NCBI RefSeq assembly: GCF_027270735.1
Contig: NZ_JAPWIJ010000001.1
Coordinates: 186,001 to 250,000 of the forward strand
Source of the DNA: Rhodococcus ruber
Lineage (GTDB): Bacteria > Actinomycetota > Actinomycetes > Mycobacteriales > Mycobacteriaceae
Length of the DNA stretch: 64,000 bases
Direction: 5' to 3'
Below the pieces are notes generated by a model. The model worked only from the letters and a program-made list of their open reading frames with translations, had not been told where the DNA came from and ran no database searches. Every line of letters begins with the position of its first letter. Position 1 is the stretch's first letter. Shown here one piece after another: positions 33,183-42,759 of the stretch. A program made the translations under genes and the position numbers.

Positions 33183-34202
33183 GTGAACATCGTTTCTCGC
33201 GTCGCCGCCGGTGGAATCCTCGGTCTCGCAGCCGCTCTCACCCTTGCCTCCTGCTCCGAACCGGCGGCCCCCGAAAGCGGCGGCGATACGAGCGGAACCC
33301 TGACGGTCTACACCTCGGAGCCGCAGGCCAAGATCGATGAGCTCAACGCCGAGTTCACCGCCGAGAATCCGGGCATCGACGTGCAGGTGTTCCGTGCAGG
33401 CACCGGCGATCTCAATGCCCGCATCGCCTCCGAACGGCAGACCGGTTCCATCGGCGCCGATGTTCTGCTCGCCGCAGACGCTCCGACGTTCGAGAAGTAC
33501 AAGGCCGACGACCTACTGCTGCAGTACACCCCGGCCGACGTCGACGCACTCGATCCCAACGTCGTCGATCCCGACGGCTACTACGTGGGCACCCGCATCA
33601 TCCCGACGGTCATCGCGTACAACACCGGGGCCGTGTCGCAGCCTCCGACGTCGTGGAAAGAACTGGCCGACCCCCAGTACAAGGGCAAGATCACGCTGCC
33701 CAATCCCGACGTGTCCGGCGCGGCAGCGTTCAACACCGCGGTCTGGCTCGGCCAGCAGGACCTCGGCCTTCCGTGGCTCACCGACCTCGTTGCCAACGAG
33801 CCGGTCGTCGCCGAGAGCAACGGCCCCGTCGCTCAGGCCGTCGCGGCAGGCACTCAGCCGGTCGGGATAGTCGTCGACTACCTGGTGCGTGAGCTGGCCG
33901 AGAAGGGATCACCGATCGCCGCGTCGTACCCCACCGACGGTGTCCCGTACATCTCCGAGCCGGCCGGCATCTTCAAGGACTCGGCCAACCAGGAGGCTGC
34001 ACAGAAGTACGTGGACTTCCTCGTCAGCAAGCGCGGTCAGGAGATCGCCGTCGAGCAGCAGTACCTGCCGGTCCGGTCCGATGTCGGCACGCCAGAGGGC
34101 GCACCCGCACTCGCGGACATCGAACTGCTGAACCCGGACCTCGACACCATCACCGCCTCGCAGCCCGATGCCGTCGCCACGTTCAACGATCTTCTTGGCT
34201 GA
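33183..34202 (+). CDS. Ferric-iron ABC transporter substrate-binding lipoprotein
   Basis: This 339-residue FbpA/FutA-type (family 1 periplasmic Fe3+ binding) lipoprotein has a signal and lipobox visible in NIVSRVAAGGILG and TLASC. Family blocks are TLTVYTSEPQAKIDELNAEF, RIASERQTGSIGADVLLAAD and GTRIIPTVIAYN with the Tyr residues used for iron in the family. It starts at GTG 33183 behind AGGAG and is coupled to the permease gene (35-base overlap). Ferric iron is the usual substrate; related proteins bind other metals or phosphonates. Confidence 0.88.
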   Translation: MNIVSRVAAGGILGLAAALTLASCSEPAAPESGGDTSGTLTVYTSEPQAKIDELNAEFTAENPGIDVQVFRAGTGDLNARIASERQTGSIGADVLLAADAPTFEKYKADDLLLQYTPADVDALDPNVVDPDGYYVGTRIIPTVIAYNTGAVSQPPTSWKELADPQYKGKITLPNPDVSGAAAFNTAVWLGQQDLGLPWLTDLVANEPVVAESNGPVAQAVAAGTQPVGIVVDYLVRELAEKGSPIAASYPTDGVPYISEPAGIFKDSANQEAAQKYVDFLVSKRGQEIAVEQQYLPVRSDVGTPEGAPALADIELLNPDLDTITASQPDAVATFNDLLG

Positions 34203-35826
34203 CCGCGTCACCTGGGTACGCGCCTGCCTATGGCTGGCCGTCCTGGCACTGATCGGCGCGCCGTTGGCCGCAGTAGTCTCGATCGGCTTGGGCGGCAACC
34301 ATATTCAGGAATTGCTCGACGGCGGGATCGCCTCGGCTGCGGCCAACAGTGTCGTATCTGCAGGTCTGTCGGCGGCAGCGGCGGTGGCGATCGCGACCAT
34401 CATGGCCCTCGTTCTCGATCGCACCGATCTGCCCGGTCGCTCGGTACTACGTCTGATTCTGCTCAGCCCGTTGCTGATTCCGCCGTTCGTCGGCGCGATC
34501 GCGTGGACGGGACTGCTGGGCCCGAGCGGAATGATCAACTCGTTCTGGAACGAGACGTTCGGCGGCGGGCCGCTGTGGAACATCTACGGCGGTGACGGCG
34601 TGATCTTCCTGCTGACCGTGCACTCGTATCCGCTTGCATACCTGATCATCTCGGCAGCGCTGCGACGAGTACCGGGCGATCTGGAACAGGCGGCTCGCAT
34701 TGCCGGAGCATCACCGTTCCGGGCCATGCGCGACGTGACGCTGCCACTGCTGCGCCCGGCCCTGCTGGCATCACTGACGTTGACGGCCGTATCCAATCTT
34801 GCGGATTTCGGCATTCCGGCCCTGATCGGATTGCCCGAGCGCTACGTCACGCTCTCGACCATGGTGTACCGATACATCCAGTCGGGCACCGTCGATCGAC
34901 CGCTCGAAGTGGTCTCGACCATCGGCATCGGACTCCTCGCACTCGCCGTGGTTGCAGTCGCGATCGATCGCATTCTCGGCCGCCGATCGATTCAGTTGGA
35001 CGGAGCGGTCACGGCGCGGCAGTTACTTCCGTTGGGACGCAGTCGAATTCCTGCAGGGATCGTTGCCTGGCTCGTCGGCCTGGCCCTGACGGTACTGCCG
35101 ATCCTGGCGCTGGCAACGCAAGCATTGCTTCCGGCCCCCGGCGTTCCGCTCACCTGGGACAACCTCACCCTGGCGAGCATCGAAAGTGCCGTCACTGCAC
35201 CGGGAACCTTGGTGGGCATTCAGAATTCGGTGACCCTGGCCCTCGGGGCAGCTCTCGTATGCGGATTCCTCGGCTTGGCCATCGGCGTGCTCACCACCCG
35301 CACCCGATCCCGAGACAACGTCGGCCTCGACCTGGCTGCCATGCTGCCGCAGGCAATTCCCGGCCTGGTCATCGCTGTCGGTTGGTTGATCATCGGACGC
35401 TACACCGGACTGTTCGACACCAAGTGGGTCATCCTGTGCGCCTACGTCATGGCGTTCCTCGCGATCGTCGTCCAAGCCGTCCGTGCGCCACTGAGTTCCA
35501 CGCCGACGGCCCTCGAAGAAGTCGCGAGATCCTCCGGCGCATCACATCTTCGGTCGTTGTGGGACGTGCCGTGGAAGATGGCGATCCCTACCGCAGTCAC
35601 CGGAGCGGTGCTCGTAGCCCTCACTGCAGTGCGCGAGCTGACCATGTCGGTGCTCCTCGTCGCTCCGGGCACGCAGACCCTCGGCGTATCCATATTCAAC
35701 CTGCAGCAGGCCGGCGACTACAACGCCGCCTCTGCCCTGTCCCTACTCGTCGCGCTCGTCGGATTCGCGGGTCTGGGCCTGGTTGCCTCCACCCGAGCCG
35801 GACGCCCGCACGTCCGACGCCGATAA
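34168..35826 (+). CDS. Ferric-iron ABC transporter permease (two-repeat, FbpB-type)
   Basis: This 552-residue permease has two homologous halves, about 12 spans, each with its own EAA-type ATPase-docking loop: EQAARIAGASPFRAMRDVTLP (about residues 171-190) and EEVARSSGASHLRSLWDVPW (about 450). The ATG at 34168 overlaps the binding-protein gene by 35 bases; a TTG at 34195 would shorten it by nine residues. The ATPase gene follows after 11 bases. FbpB proteins are duplicated in this way and form the whole channel. Confidence 0.9.
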   Translation: MPSPRSTIFLADRVTWVRACLWLAVLALIGAPLAAVVSIGLGGNHIQELLDGGIASAAANSVVSAGLSAAAAVAIATIMALVLDRTDLPGRSVLRLILLSPLLIPPFVGAIAWTGLLGPSGMINSFWNETFGGGPLWNIYGGDGVIFLLTVHSYPLAYLIISAALRRVPGDLEQAARIAGASPFRAMRDVTLPLLRPALLASLTLTAVSNLADFGIPALIGLPERYVTLSTMVYRYIQSGTVDRPLEVVSTIGIGLLALAVVAVAIDRILGRRSIQLDGAVTARQLLPLGRSRIPAGIVAWLVGLALTVLPILALATQALLPAPGVPLTWDNLTLASIESAVTAPGTLVGIQNSVTLALGAALVCGFLGLAIGVLTTRTRSRDNVGLDLAAMLPQAIPGLVIAVGWLIIGRYTGLFDTKWVILCAYVMAFLAIVVQAVRAPLSSTPTALEEVARSSGASHLRSLWDVPWKMAIPTAVTGAVLVALTAVRELTMSVLLVAPGTQTLGVSIFNLQQAGDYNAASALSLLVALVGFAGLGLVASTRAGRPHVRRR

Positions 35827-35837
35827 GAAGGAAACCG

Positions 35838-36854
35838 ATGTCTGCCATCACGATCGAACATCTCGGCCTCCGGTACCACGACGGCACGGTCGGCGTCGAG
35901 GGAATCGATCTCGACATCGCCGACGGCGAGTTCGTGGTACTCGTCGGACCGTCGGGCTCGGGAAAGACCACGCTGCTGCGTACAGTTGCCGGCTTCCTGA
36001 AACCTACCGCCGGTTCCATCTCCATCGGCCCGGATGTGGTGGCAAGCGAACGCGTTTCGACGCCTCCCGAGTCCCGCAGGCTCGGGATGGTATTCCAGCA
36101 GCATGCACTGTGGCCGCACCGCACCGTGGGTCGAAACGTCTCCTACCCACTCGAATTGGCCAAGACATCCAAGGCGGAGCGTACGAAGAAGGTCGCCGAC
36201 GTGCTCGAGCTCGTCGGGCTGCCGGGGCTCGAGAAGCGGGATCCGGCCACTCTCTCCGGTGGCCAGCGGCAACGCGTTGCGCTCGCTCGTGCTCTGGTCT
36301 CGTCGCCGCGGGCGCTGCTCCTCGACGAAGCTCTCTCGGCGTTGGACGAGCCTCTACGCGATCGCCTTCGCCTCGAGCTTCGGGCGCTGACGCGCGCAGC
36401 AGGATTGACCGTCGTACATGTGACGCACGATCGCACCGAGGCCCTTGCCCTCGCAGACCGGGTGGTCGTCCTCGATCATGGCACCATCGCGCAGGTCGGT
36501 ACACCCGAGGACGTGGTGCGTGCCCCGAAGTCGGCGTTCGTCGCCCGCTTCCTGTCCGACGCCACCCTCGTCGACGGCACCGTTGCACACGGCACCTTCA
36601 CCTCCGGCTCCCTCACACTGGCATCCGACGGCACCGGACCCGGGACACTCGCGGTCCTGCCGACCGACATCGAGATCGTGTCCGACGGCGACATCAGTGG
36701 CACCGTGACCTCCTCGCTGTTCGGACGTGATGCCAGTGATGTCCTGGTGCGCAGTGGCGACGTCGACTTCCGCTGCTCGGTTCGCGGACCGCGTCCCCAA
36801 GTGGGCGATGCGGTCACCCTGACCGTTCGCCGGTCGTTCTTCTACGCGCACTGA
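35838..36854 (+). CDS. Ferric-iron ABC transporter ATP-binding protein (FbpC-type)
   Basis: This 338-residue ATPase has Walker A GPSGSGKTT (about residues 37-45), Q-loop VFQQHALWPH, signature LSGGQRQRVALARAL, Walker B LLLDEALSALDE and H-loop VTHDRTEA. After about residue 235 comes a TOBE-like beta domain (GTLAVLPTDIEIVSDGD, GDAVTLTVRRS). It starts at ATG 35838 behind AAGGAAA. The three genes form a complete importer. The TOBE-like tail can be regulatory in this subfamily. Confidence 0.92.
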   Translation: MSAITIEHLGLRYHDGTVGVEGIDLDIADGEFVVLVGPSGSGKTTLLRTVAGFLKPTAGSISIGPDVVASERVSTPPESRRLGMVFQQHALWPHRTVGRNVSYPLELAKTSKAERTKKVADVLELVGLPGLEKRDPATLSGGQRQRVALARALVSSPRALLLDEALSALDEPLRDRLRLELRALTRAAGLTVVHVTHDRTEALALADRVVVLDHGTIAQVGTPEDVVRAPKSAFVARFLSDATLVDGTVAHGTFTSGSLTLASDGTGPGTLAVLPTDIEIVSDGDISGTVTSSLFGRDASDVLVRSGDVDFRCSVRGPRPQVGDAVTLTVRRSFFYAH

Positions 36855-36921
36855 ACACTCTCGACCGCGTCTCCCCGAGCCCCAGCAGACCCGCCACTGT
36901 GATTCACCAGACAGGAAAATT

Positions 36922-36971
36922 ATTTGCTTAGCGCATGTATGTATATATATGGTTGCAGACAGCAAGTAAAT
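36922..36971 (+). promoter_or_regulatory. AT-rich promoter and inverted repeat before the MarR gene
   Basis: An unusually AT-rich island precedes the MarR gene. ATTTGCTT (36922-36929) and AAGTAAAT (36964-36971) are near-inverted copies with one mismatch, a candidate MarR operator. TTGCTT (36924-36929) and TATATG (36946-36951) fit -35/-10 elements with a 16-base spacer, so the repeat would cover the -35 box. Confidence 0.55.
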
Positions 36972-36993
36972 CGAACTCAGTGTTGGAGTACTC

Positions 36994-37479
36994 ATGGCAG
37001 TTCAATCCACGACAGCGGAGTCGCTGGTCGAAGAGGTCTTCCTCTTCGGGCGCACGCTGAAGCGGGCCGTGACCACCGGAGTCGAGGATTCACCATTGCC
37101 GCAGGCGCTGACCGGAGTTCTGGCCATCCTCGCGACCGAAGGTGAATGCAGACAGACCGACCTCGCCAGCAGGCTCTGCGTCAGCCAGTCCGCCCTCAGC
37201 CGGCAGATCGCGGACCTGGTCGACCTCGGCTACATCGATCGGCATCCCGATCCGGACGACCGAAGGGCGTCCCGGGTCTGTGTGTCGGACGAAGGTCAGG
37301 CTCGACTGAAACAGATATGGGACAGGCGAGCACGTCGCCTGGCAGAGATGTTGAGCGAGTGGAGTGAAACCGAGGCACTCGATGCCCTCGATTCCATCCG
37401 CAAGCTCAACGACACGTTCACCGAAGACGCCCACGCCCAGCACCAGGACGTGGCCCGCATTGAATTGATTGCGAGATAA
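36994..37479 (+). CDS. MarR-family transcriptional regulator
   Basis: This 161-residue winged-helix regulator has CRQTDLASRLCVSQSALSRQIADLVDLGYI as helix-turn-helix and recognition helix region, then the wing HPDPDDRRASRVCVSDEG and C-terminal dimerisation helices. The ATG at 36994 and the next gene's ATG only 3 bases after its stop make an operon with the MFS pump. MarR proteins are usually repressors relieved by the pump's substrates, and the AT-rich inverted repeat upstream is the likely operator. Confidence 0.9.
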   Translation: MAVQSTTAESLVEEVFLFGRTLKRAVTTGVEDSPLPQALTGVLAILATEGECRQTDLASRLCVSQSALSRQIADLVDLGYIDRHPDPDDRRASRVCVSDEGQARLKQIWDRRARRLAEMLSEWSETEALDALDSIRKLNDTFTEDAHAQHQDVARIELIAR

Positions 37480-37482
37480 GAC

Positions 37483-39513
37483 ATGACAGGAACCGCGGAG
37501 AATCCGCCGAATCAGGCAGTCGCCGATCCCGATGCGATGTCGCATCGCCAGATCCTCGAAGCCCTCACCGGTCTGCTGGCCGCGCTGTTCACCGCGCTGC
37601 TGAGCACCACCATCGTTTCGACCGCACTCCCGACCATCATCGGTGACCTGAAGGGCTCGCAGACCGCGTACGCCTGGGTCATCACCACCGCACTGCTGGC
37701 CAACGCCGCGTCGACGCCCATCTGGGGCAAGCTGGCCGACCTGTTCAACAAGAAGGTCCTGGTTCAGAGCGCGATCGTCATCTTCGTCGCCGGCTCGCTG
37801 ATCGCCGGCTTCGCGCACAACGTTCCGCTGCTGCTCGCCGCTCGTGTGGTGCAGGGCATCGGCATGGGCGGTTTGACGGCACTCGTCATCGCCATCATCG
37901 GCACCATCGTCTCCCCGCGTGATCGCGGTCGCTACTCGGGTTACACCGGCGCTGTCATGGCCGTGTCGATGTCCGGTGGCCCCATCCTGGGCGGTGTCAT
38001 CGTGGACAGCCCCCTCGGCTGGCGCTGGTGCTTCTTCGTCTGCGTGCCGCTCGCCGTCATCGCCCTCGGCCTGCTGCAGAAGACGCTGCACATCAAGACT
38101 GTCCGCAAGGACAACGTCTCCATCGACTGGCTCGGCGCGCTGCTGCTGACCGCAGGCGTTTCGGTTCTCCTCGTGTGGGTTTCGTTCGCAGGCAAGGCGG
38201 ACTACTACGACTGGATCTCCCGTGAGACCGCGTACCTGGTCGGCGGCGGAGTTCTGCTGCTCGTCCTGACGATCATCGTCGAGGCTCGGCACAAGTCGCC
38301 GATCATCCCGCTCAAGATCGTCACCGAGCGCACCACCGGCCTGGCCATCGTCGCGTCCATCGCAGTCGGCGTCGGCCTCTTCGGAGCCACCACTTTCCTC
38401 GGCCAGTACTTCCAGACCGCTCGCGGCTACACCCCCACCGAAGCCGGATTGCTTTCCATCCCACTGGTGTTCGGCATGCTCGTTGCCTCCGTCGGCTCGG
38501 GTCAGCTCATCACCAAGTTCGGTAAGTGGAAGCCGTTCATCGTCACCGGTTCCGTCCTGCTGGTCGTCGGCTTCCTGCTCCTGGGCACCATCGACCACGC
38601 AACCAGCCTGGTCACCGTCGGAATCTTCATCACCATCGTCGGCCTGGGTACCGGCATGCTGATGCAGAATCTCGTTCTCGCAGTGCAGAACACGGTCAGT
38701 GTGCAGAACGTCGGTGCCGCATCGTCGACGGTCGCCTTCTTCCGTACCTTCGGCGGCGCGATCGGCGTCTCGGTTCTCGGTTCGCTACTCGCAACCCGGG
38801 TCGCCGAGAAGTCGGCCAGCGGCTTGGCGCAGCTCGGCGTGGACAGCTCGGCCAGCGGCGGTGGATCACTCGATCTGACGTCACTGCCCGAACCGATCGT
38901 CAATGTCATCCGCACCGCCTACGGTGACGCCACCGGACGCATCTTCATGATCGCCGGCTTCGTTGCGATCGTCACGCTCATCGCCGTGATCTTCATCCCG
39001 AACCGCCCACTGCGCCAGACGATCGACATCGCCTCGACTCCCGCAACAGGACCGGTGGACGAGTCGAAGGATCAGTTCGCCGAGATCCCGTCCTTCGGTG
39101 CGACTCAGGAGTACGTCTCGACCGACTACGAGACCGAGTACGAAGCCGATCGCCGCATCGAGAGTGGCCGCATCGAGAGTCGCCGCATCGAGGGTCGGCA
39201 CGAGGCCCAGCCGGGGCAGCGCCCCTTCGAGGGTCTGAGCACCGACGCACGTGATCGACTGCTCTCCCTGCTGTTGCCCGAGCCCAAGGACACGTTGGCC
39301 GCACTCGACGAGGCCGAGACCATTCGTGCCGAAGTTGTTGCACTGCAGCAGGAACTCGACGCGAAGATGATCGACTTCGACGCAGTGTGCGAGCGGCTTC
39401 GTCGCCTCGGACTCAGCGAGGAGCAGATTGCTCGGGTGTTGGGAGACAACCACATTCCCGACAGTCGCAATCACTACGCAAATGCCGGACTGAACGGCCA
39501 CAGCGTCAACTAG
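37483..39513 (+). CDS. DHA2-type (14-span) MFS drug transporter with long C-terminal tail
   Basis: This 676-residue EmrB/QacA-type proton-driven exporter has 14 spans in the first 505 residues, with AYAWVITTALLANAASTPIWGKLADL, GRYSGYTGAVMAVSMSGGPILGG (motif C region) and IVGLGTGMLMQNLVLAVQN as family blocks. The tail from about residue 510 is unusual: an acidic linker, a 3 x 5-residue repeat RRIES-GRIES-RRIEG, then a helical region (RDRLLSLLLPEPKDTLAALDEAE, EEQIARVLGDNH). The tail is about 165 residues, longer than usual. It is coupled to the MarR gene. A terminator follows the stop. Confidence 0.9.
   Translation: MTGTAENPPNQAVADPDAMSHRQILEALTGLLAALFTALLSTTIVSTALPTIIGDLKGSQTAYAWVITTALLANAASTPIWGKLADLFNKKVLVQSAIVIFVAGSLIAGFAHNVPLLLAARVVQGIGMGGLTALVIAIIGTIVSPRDRGRYSGYTGAVMAVSMSGGPILGGVIVDSPLGWRWCFFVCVPLAVIALGLLQKTLHIKTVRKDNVSIDWLGALLLTAGVSVLLVWVSFAGKADYYDWISRETAYLVGGGVLLLVLTIIVEARHKSPIIPLKIVTERTTGLAIVASIAVGVGLFGATTFLGQYFQTARGYTPTEAGLLSIPLVFGMLVASVGSGQLITKFGKWKPFIVTGSVLLVVGFLLLGTIDHATSLVTVGIFITIVGLGTGMLMQNLVLAVQNTVSVQNVGAASSTVAFFRTFGGAIGVSVLGSLLATRVAEKSASGLAQLGVDSSASGGGSLDLTSLPEPIVNVIRTAYGDATGRIFMIAGFVAIVTLIAVIFIPNRPLRQTIDIASTPATGPVDESKDQFAEIPSFGATQEYVSTDYETEYEADRRIESGRIESRRIEGRHEAQPGQRPFEGLSTDARDRLLSLLLPEPKDTLAALDEAETIRAEVVALQQELDAKMIDFDAVCERLRRLGLSEEQIARVLGDNHIPDSRNHYANAGLNGHSVN
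39151..39195 (+). repeat. Three 15-bp tandem repeats in the MFS transporter tail
   Basis: CGCCGCATCGAGAGT (39151-39165), GGCCGCATCGAGAGT (39166-39180) and CGCCGCATCGAGGGT (39181-39195) are in-frame tandem copies encoding RRIES, GRIES and RRIEG. Being a multiple of three bases, the array can change length without loss of frame. Confidence 0.9.
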
Positions 39514-39530
39514 GCCCCGCACGACGAAGG

Positions 39531-39567
39531 ATTCCCCGCACCCCATCAGGAGTGCGGGGAATTTTCG
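39531..39567 (+). terminator. Intrinsic terminator after the MFS gene
   Basis: An 11-bp perfect stem (39531-39541 with 39552-39562) has a 10-base loop and ends in a TTTT run, close to a classic Rho-independent terminator. Confidence 0.88.
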
Positions 39568-39619
39568 TTCTCTATGCTGACCGAACAGACCGCCCACCTT
39601 TTTCCCGGGAGCACCTTCC

Positions 39620-41008
39620 ATGACACGTCGTTCCCAGTTGTCCGCCGCCGCGGTGCTCCTGGCAACAGCAATCGTCTGCGCGGCGTGCGCGGCCGAGAAG
39701 CAGCCGCCGCCGGCCGGCACCCCGGTCTACGGCGCCACCGGCGCAGCACCCGGTCTCGGATGGACTCTCTCGCCCTCGGACCTCGACGTGTCGGACGGAC
39801 AATTTCGCGATCCCGTGCGAGGGAGCACGACCGACTCGATGGAATCCGGCTCCATCACCGACGGGTCGACGGTTGTCACCCTCTTCGGCCGTCCGGACGG
39901 AAGGGAGTATCTCGACGCCACCCTGGTGGGTCTCGACATCGCCGACGGGGCGGTGCGCTGGCGTGTTCCCGCGGACGACATCGTCGGTTGCGGCAGGGAG
40001 TTCGTCGACGGACAGATCGTCTGCTATCGCGGCAACGGCGACTCGGGTGCCGAAATCTTCACTGTCGACGGCGAATCCGGAGAGTCGACCACTCGGAACG
40101 CGGCATTTCCCATCACGAATCTGACGACGTCCGGCGGTCACGTCTACACCTCACATGCGGCAGACGAGGCTGCCGCGCCGACGGTATCGCGCGGCACCGC
40201 GGACGCTCTCGACGCAGACTGGTCGGTGCAGTTCGATTCGGCGCAATCGCCTTACACCTCCACGCTCCACACGGAGAACGGAATCGGACTGTTCGACGAC
40301 GATCAGGGTCTGTTCGCCTTCGACCTCGACACCGGCGACAACCTCTGGTCCAGAACAGCTCCCGACTGCGCTCGGTCCGGCACTGCCTCGCACGACGGCA
40401 GAGTTCGGGTGGTACGCACCGACTGCGCCGACCCCAGCACCGTCACAGGTTCGGAGGTCGTCGATGCCGATGGAATCGTCGTCGCGGCAACGGATTCCGT
40501 CACCCTGCAGCAACCGACGTTCGATTCCCCGACCGAGTCGGTACCAACACTTCTCGGCACCGGCGGATACCGACCGTCGATTCCCGATCCGGTGTGGACC
40601 AACGACGGTCTGGTCTGGGCCGTTCCAGCAGACATCTCCGAACCCGCCGCGAGATTCCTGAAAACGAACGGGCTCGCCTATGCCGTCGCAGGTTCGGTGG
40701 CGCTGCTCCGCAACAACGACACGGCGACCGAATCCGCAATCGACCTCGACACCGGAGCCACGTTGTGGAGTCGCGAGTCCGGCGGATTCGCTGAAGTCGG
40801 CGCACTGGACGGCGACGTCGCCACTCTCTTCGGCCCCGAGGTACTACGCGGCATCGACGTCAGAACCGGAAACACCGTGTGGGACATACCCACGACGGCA
40901 CTCGACGACGAGGGAATCGATCTGCAGTCGTGGCCGACGTTCGATCGAGTCGATGCCGACTCGATCTACAGCAGGGCCCTGAGCATCTCGGTTCTACGAC
41001 AGACGTAG
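39620..41008 (+). CDS. PQQ-like beta-propeller lipoprotein
   Basis: This 462-residue lipoprotein has MTRRSQLSAAAVLLATAIV and lipobox CAAC at the N-terminus, then a Pro-rich linker. The body shows repeated beta-propeller blades of the PQQ/YncE kind: LVGLDIADGAVRWRVP, LFAFDLDTGDNLWSRT, SAIDLDTGATLWSRE and GIDVRTGNTVWDIP. Such proteins are BamB-like scaffolds or binding proteins; no PQQ-enzyme ligands can be claimed. It is a single gene, convergent with the GabD2-type gene. Confidence 0.82.
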   Translation: MTRRSQLSAAAVLLATAIVCAACAAEKQPPPAGTPVYGATGAAPGLGWTLSPSDLDVSDGQFRDPVRGSTTDSMESGSITDGSTVVTLFGRPDGREYLDATLVGLDIADGAVRWRVPADDIVGCGREFVDGQIVCYRGNGDSGAEIFTVDGESGESTTRNAAFPITNLTTSGGHVYTSHAADEAAAPTVSRGTADALDADWSVQFDSAQSPYTSTLHTENGIGLFDDDQGLFAFDLDTGDNLWSRTAPDCARSGTASHDGRVRVVRTDCADPSTVTGSEVVDADGIVVAATDSVTLQQPTFDSPTESVPTLLGTGGYRPSIPDPVWTNDGLVWAVPADISEPAARFLKTNGLAYAVAGSVALLRNNDTATESAIDLDTGATLWSRESGGFAEVGALDGDVATLFGPEVLRGIDVRTGNTVWDIPTTALDDEGIDLQSWPTFDRVDADSIYSRALSISVLRQT

Positions 41009-41049
41009 AACCTCCCCCGTCGTCGACGGAGCCGTCACCGATCCCCGGT

Positions 41050-42603
41050 CTACCGACCCGGGATGTACTTGAGTGCCTTGACGAACGGCGGCATGATCTT
41101 CGCCCACAGTTTCGGCGGAAGTCCACGCGGGCCGCCGAGATTGAGCAGACGCGTCGTGGCGATCGTCTGCGATTCCGTGTACTTGAGCAGGCCCTCGGTG
41201 CCGTGCCTGCGGCCCATGCCGGACACGCCCATGCCGCCCATCGGCGCACCGGTGGTTCCCCACGTCGGCGCGTAGCCCTCGTCGACGTTGACGGTGCCCG
41301 AATGCAGCCGCGCCGCAATGGCTTCGCCCTGCGCCTTGGTCTTGGCCCACACGCTGGCATTGAGTCCGTACTCGGTGTCGTTGGCCTTCTCGATCGCCTC
41401 GTCGACGTCGGTGACGGGGTAGATCGAGACCAGCGGGCCGAAGGTCTCGGTGGCCGCGCATTCCATGTCCTCGGTGACGTTGGCCAGTAGCGTCGGCTCG
41501 TAGAACAGCGGGCCGATGTCGGGGCGAGCCTTGCCGCCTGCGATCACGGTCGCACCCTTGACCTTTGCGTCGTCGACGTGAGACGAGACGGTCTTGATCT
41601 GGTCCTCGGAGATGAGGCTGCCCATCTCGACGCCGAATTCGTAGTCGGCTCCGAGGGTCATGTTGCGCACCCGCTGACCGAACTTCTCGGTGAACTCCGC
41701 GGCGATGGACTTCTCGACGTAGATACGTTCGATGGAGATACAGAGCTGACCGGAGTTGGAGAAGCAGGCCCGAACGGCCGCGTCGGACACTTCGCGCAGG
41801 TTCGCACCCTTGGCGACGATCATCGCGTTCTTTCCGCCGAGCTCGGCGGAGAATCCGATGAGACGACGCCCCGCCTGCTCGGCCAGCAGCTGACCGGTGG
41901 CGGTGGAGCCGGTGAACATGACGTACTCGGTGTTCTCCACCAATGCGGTGCCCACCACCGAACCCGGACCCGGCACCACGGCGAACAGGTCGCGAGGAAG
42001 ACCTGCCTTGTAGAGCAGTTCGACGCAGGCGAGGGCGCAGTACGGCGTCTGACTGTCGGGCTTGAGTACCACTCCGTTGCCCGCCAGCAGGGCCGGAATA
42101 GCATCCGACACCGCGAGCGTCATCGGGTAGTTCCACGGGGAGATGATCCCGACGATTCCCTTGGGCTGGTACCGGACTCGCGTCTTGGTCAGCACCGGCA
42201 GCATGCCGGTGACCTTCTTGGGCGCCAGCAGCTTCGCGGCGGTGCGCGCGTAGTGCCGCGAGGTCATCGCGATGTCGAGAACTTCCTCGAGCGCCGCGGC
42301 GCGGGACTTGCCGGTCTCGGCCTGCGCCATGTCCATCAGCTCGTCGCGGTGGGCGAGCACCAGGTCTCGGTAACGGTGGAAGATCTCCGCACGCTCGGAC
42401 ACCGGGCGCTTGGCCCATGCCGCCTGAGCTGCGCGTGCGCGAGCAATCGCTGCCGTCGCATCGGCAGCAGTACCGACCGGGATGGTCGCCAGCTCCTTGC
42501 CGGTGAACACCTCGGTGATCGTTTTCGTCGGCCGCGATTCGGCGTCGGGAATGGCGATGAGATCAGCGAGCCGGGAGAAGGTCGAGGCGGACGGTGCAGG
42601 CAT
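41050..42603 (-). CDS. gabD2: Succinate-semialdehyde dehydrogenase (NADP+), GabD2-type
   Basis: This 517-residue aldehyde dehydrogenase is close in length and sequence to mycobacterial GabD2 (518 residues in M. tuberculosis). It oxidises succinic semialdehyde to succinate with NADP+, as part of GABA use or the variant TCA cycle. Motifs seen: GIISPWNYPMTLAV, FTGSTATGQ, catalytic Glu in GFSAELGGKNAMI, catalytic Cys in SGQLCISIERIYV. A C-terminal tail of about 30 residues (LPPKLWAKIMPPFVKAL) is characteristic of the GabD2 type. It is a single gene. Confidence 0.9.
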   Translation of the reverse strand: MPAPSASTFSRLADLIAIPDAESRPTKTITEVFTGKELATIPVGTAADATAAIARARAAQAAWAKRPVSERAEIFHRYRDLVLAHRDELMDMAQAETGKSRAAALEEVLDIAMTSRHYARTAAKLLAPKKVTGMLPVLTKTRVRYQPKGIVGIISPWNYPMTLAVSDAIPALLAGNGVVLKPDSQTPYCALACVELLYKAGLPRDLFAVVPGPGSVVGTALVENTEYVMFTGSTATGQLLAEQAGRRLIGFSAELGGKNAMIVAKGANLREVSDAAVRACFSNSGQLCISIERIYVEKSIAAEFTEKFGQRVRNMTLGADYEFGVEMGSLISEDQIKTVSSHVDDAKVKGATVIAGGKARPDIGPLFYEPTLLANVTEDMECAATETFGPLVSIYPVTDVDEAIEKANDTEYGLNASVWAKTKAQGEAIAARLHSGTVNVDEGYAPTWGTTGAPMGGMGVSGMGRRHGTEGLLKYTESQTIATTRLLNLGGPRGLPPKLWAKIMPPFVKALKYIPGR

Positions 42604-42759
42604 TTCGATGTCCCTACTGGTGAGTAGTGTTCGGAGTAACAGACAACCTACCTGGTCTTCGGCTCAGTTCACAGGGTCGAAGTCGGCCCATCCTGTGGCA
42701 CGATGGGCGGTGGTCTACTCCGACGTCGGGGCGTTCGGAAGCAACAGGGTGGGGAATCC

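Noticed and set aside
37090..38598. 502-residue minus-strand frame opposite the MarR and MFS genes
   Set aside because: It is a mirror of the codon bias of the real plus-strand genes, with Asp/Gly/Arg-rich, low-complexity content.
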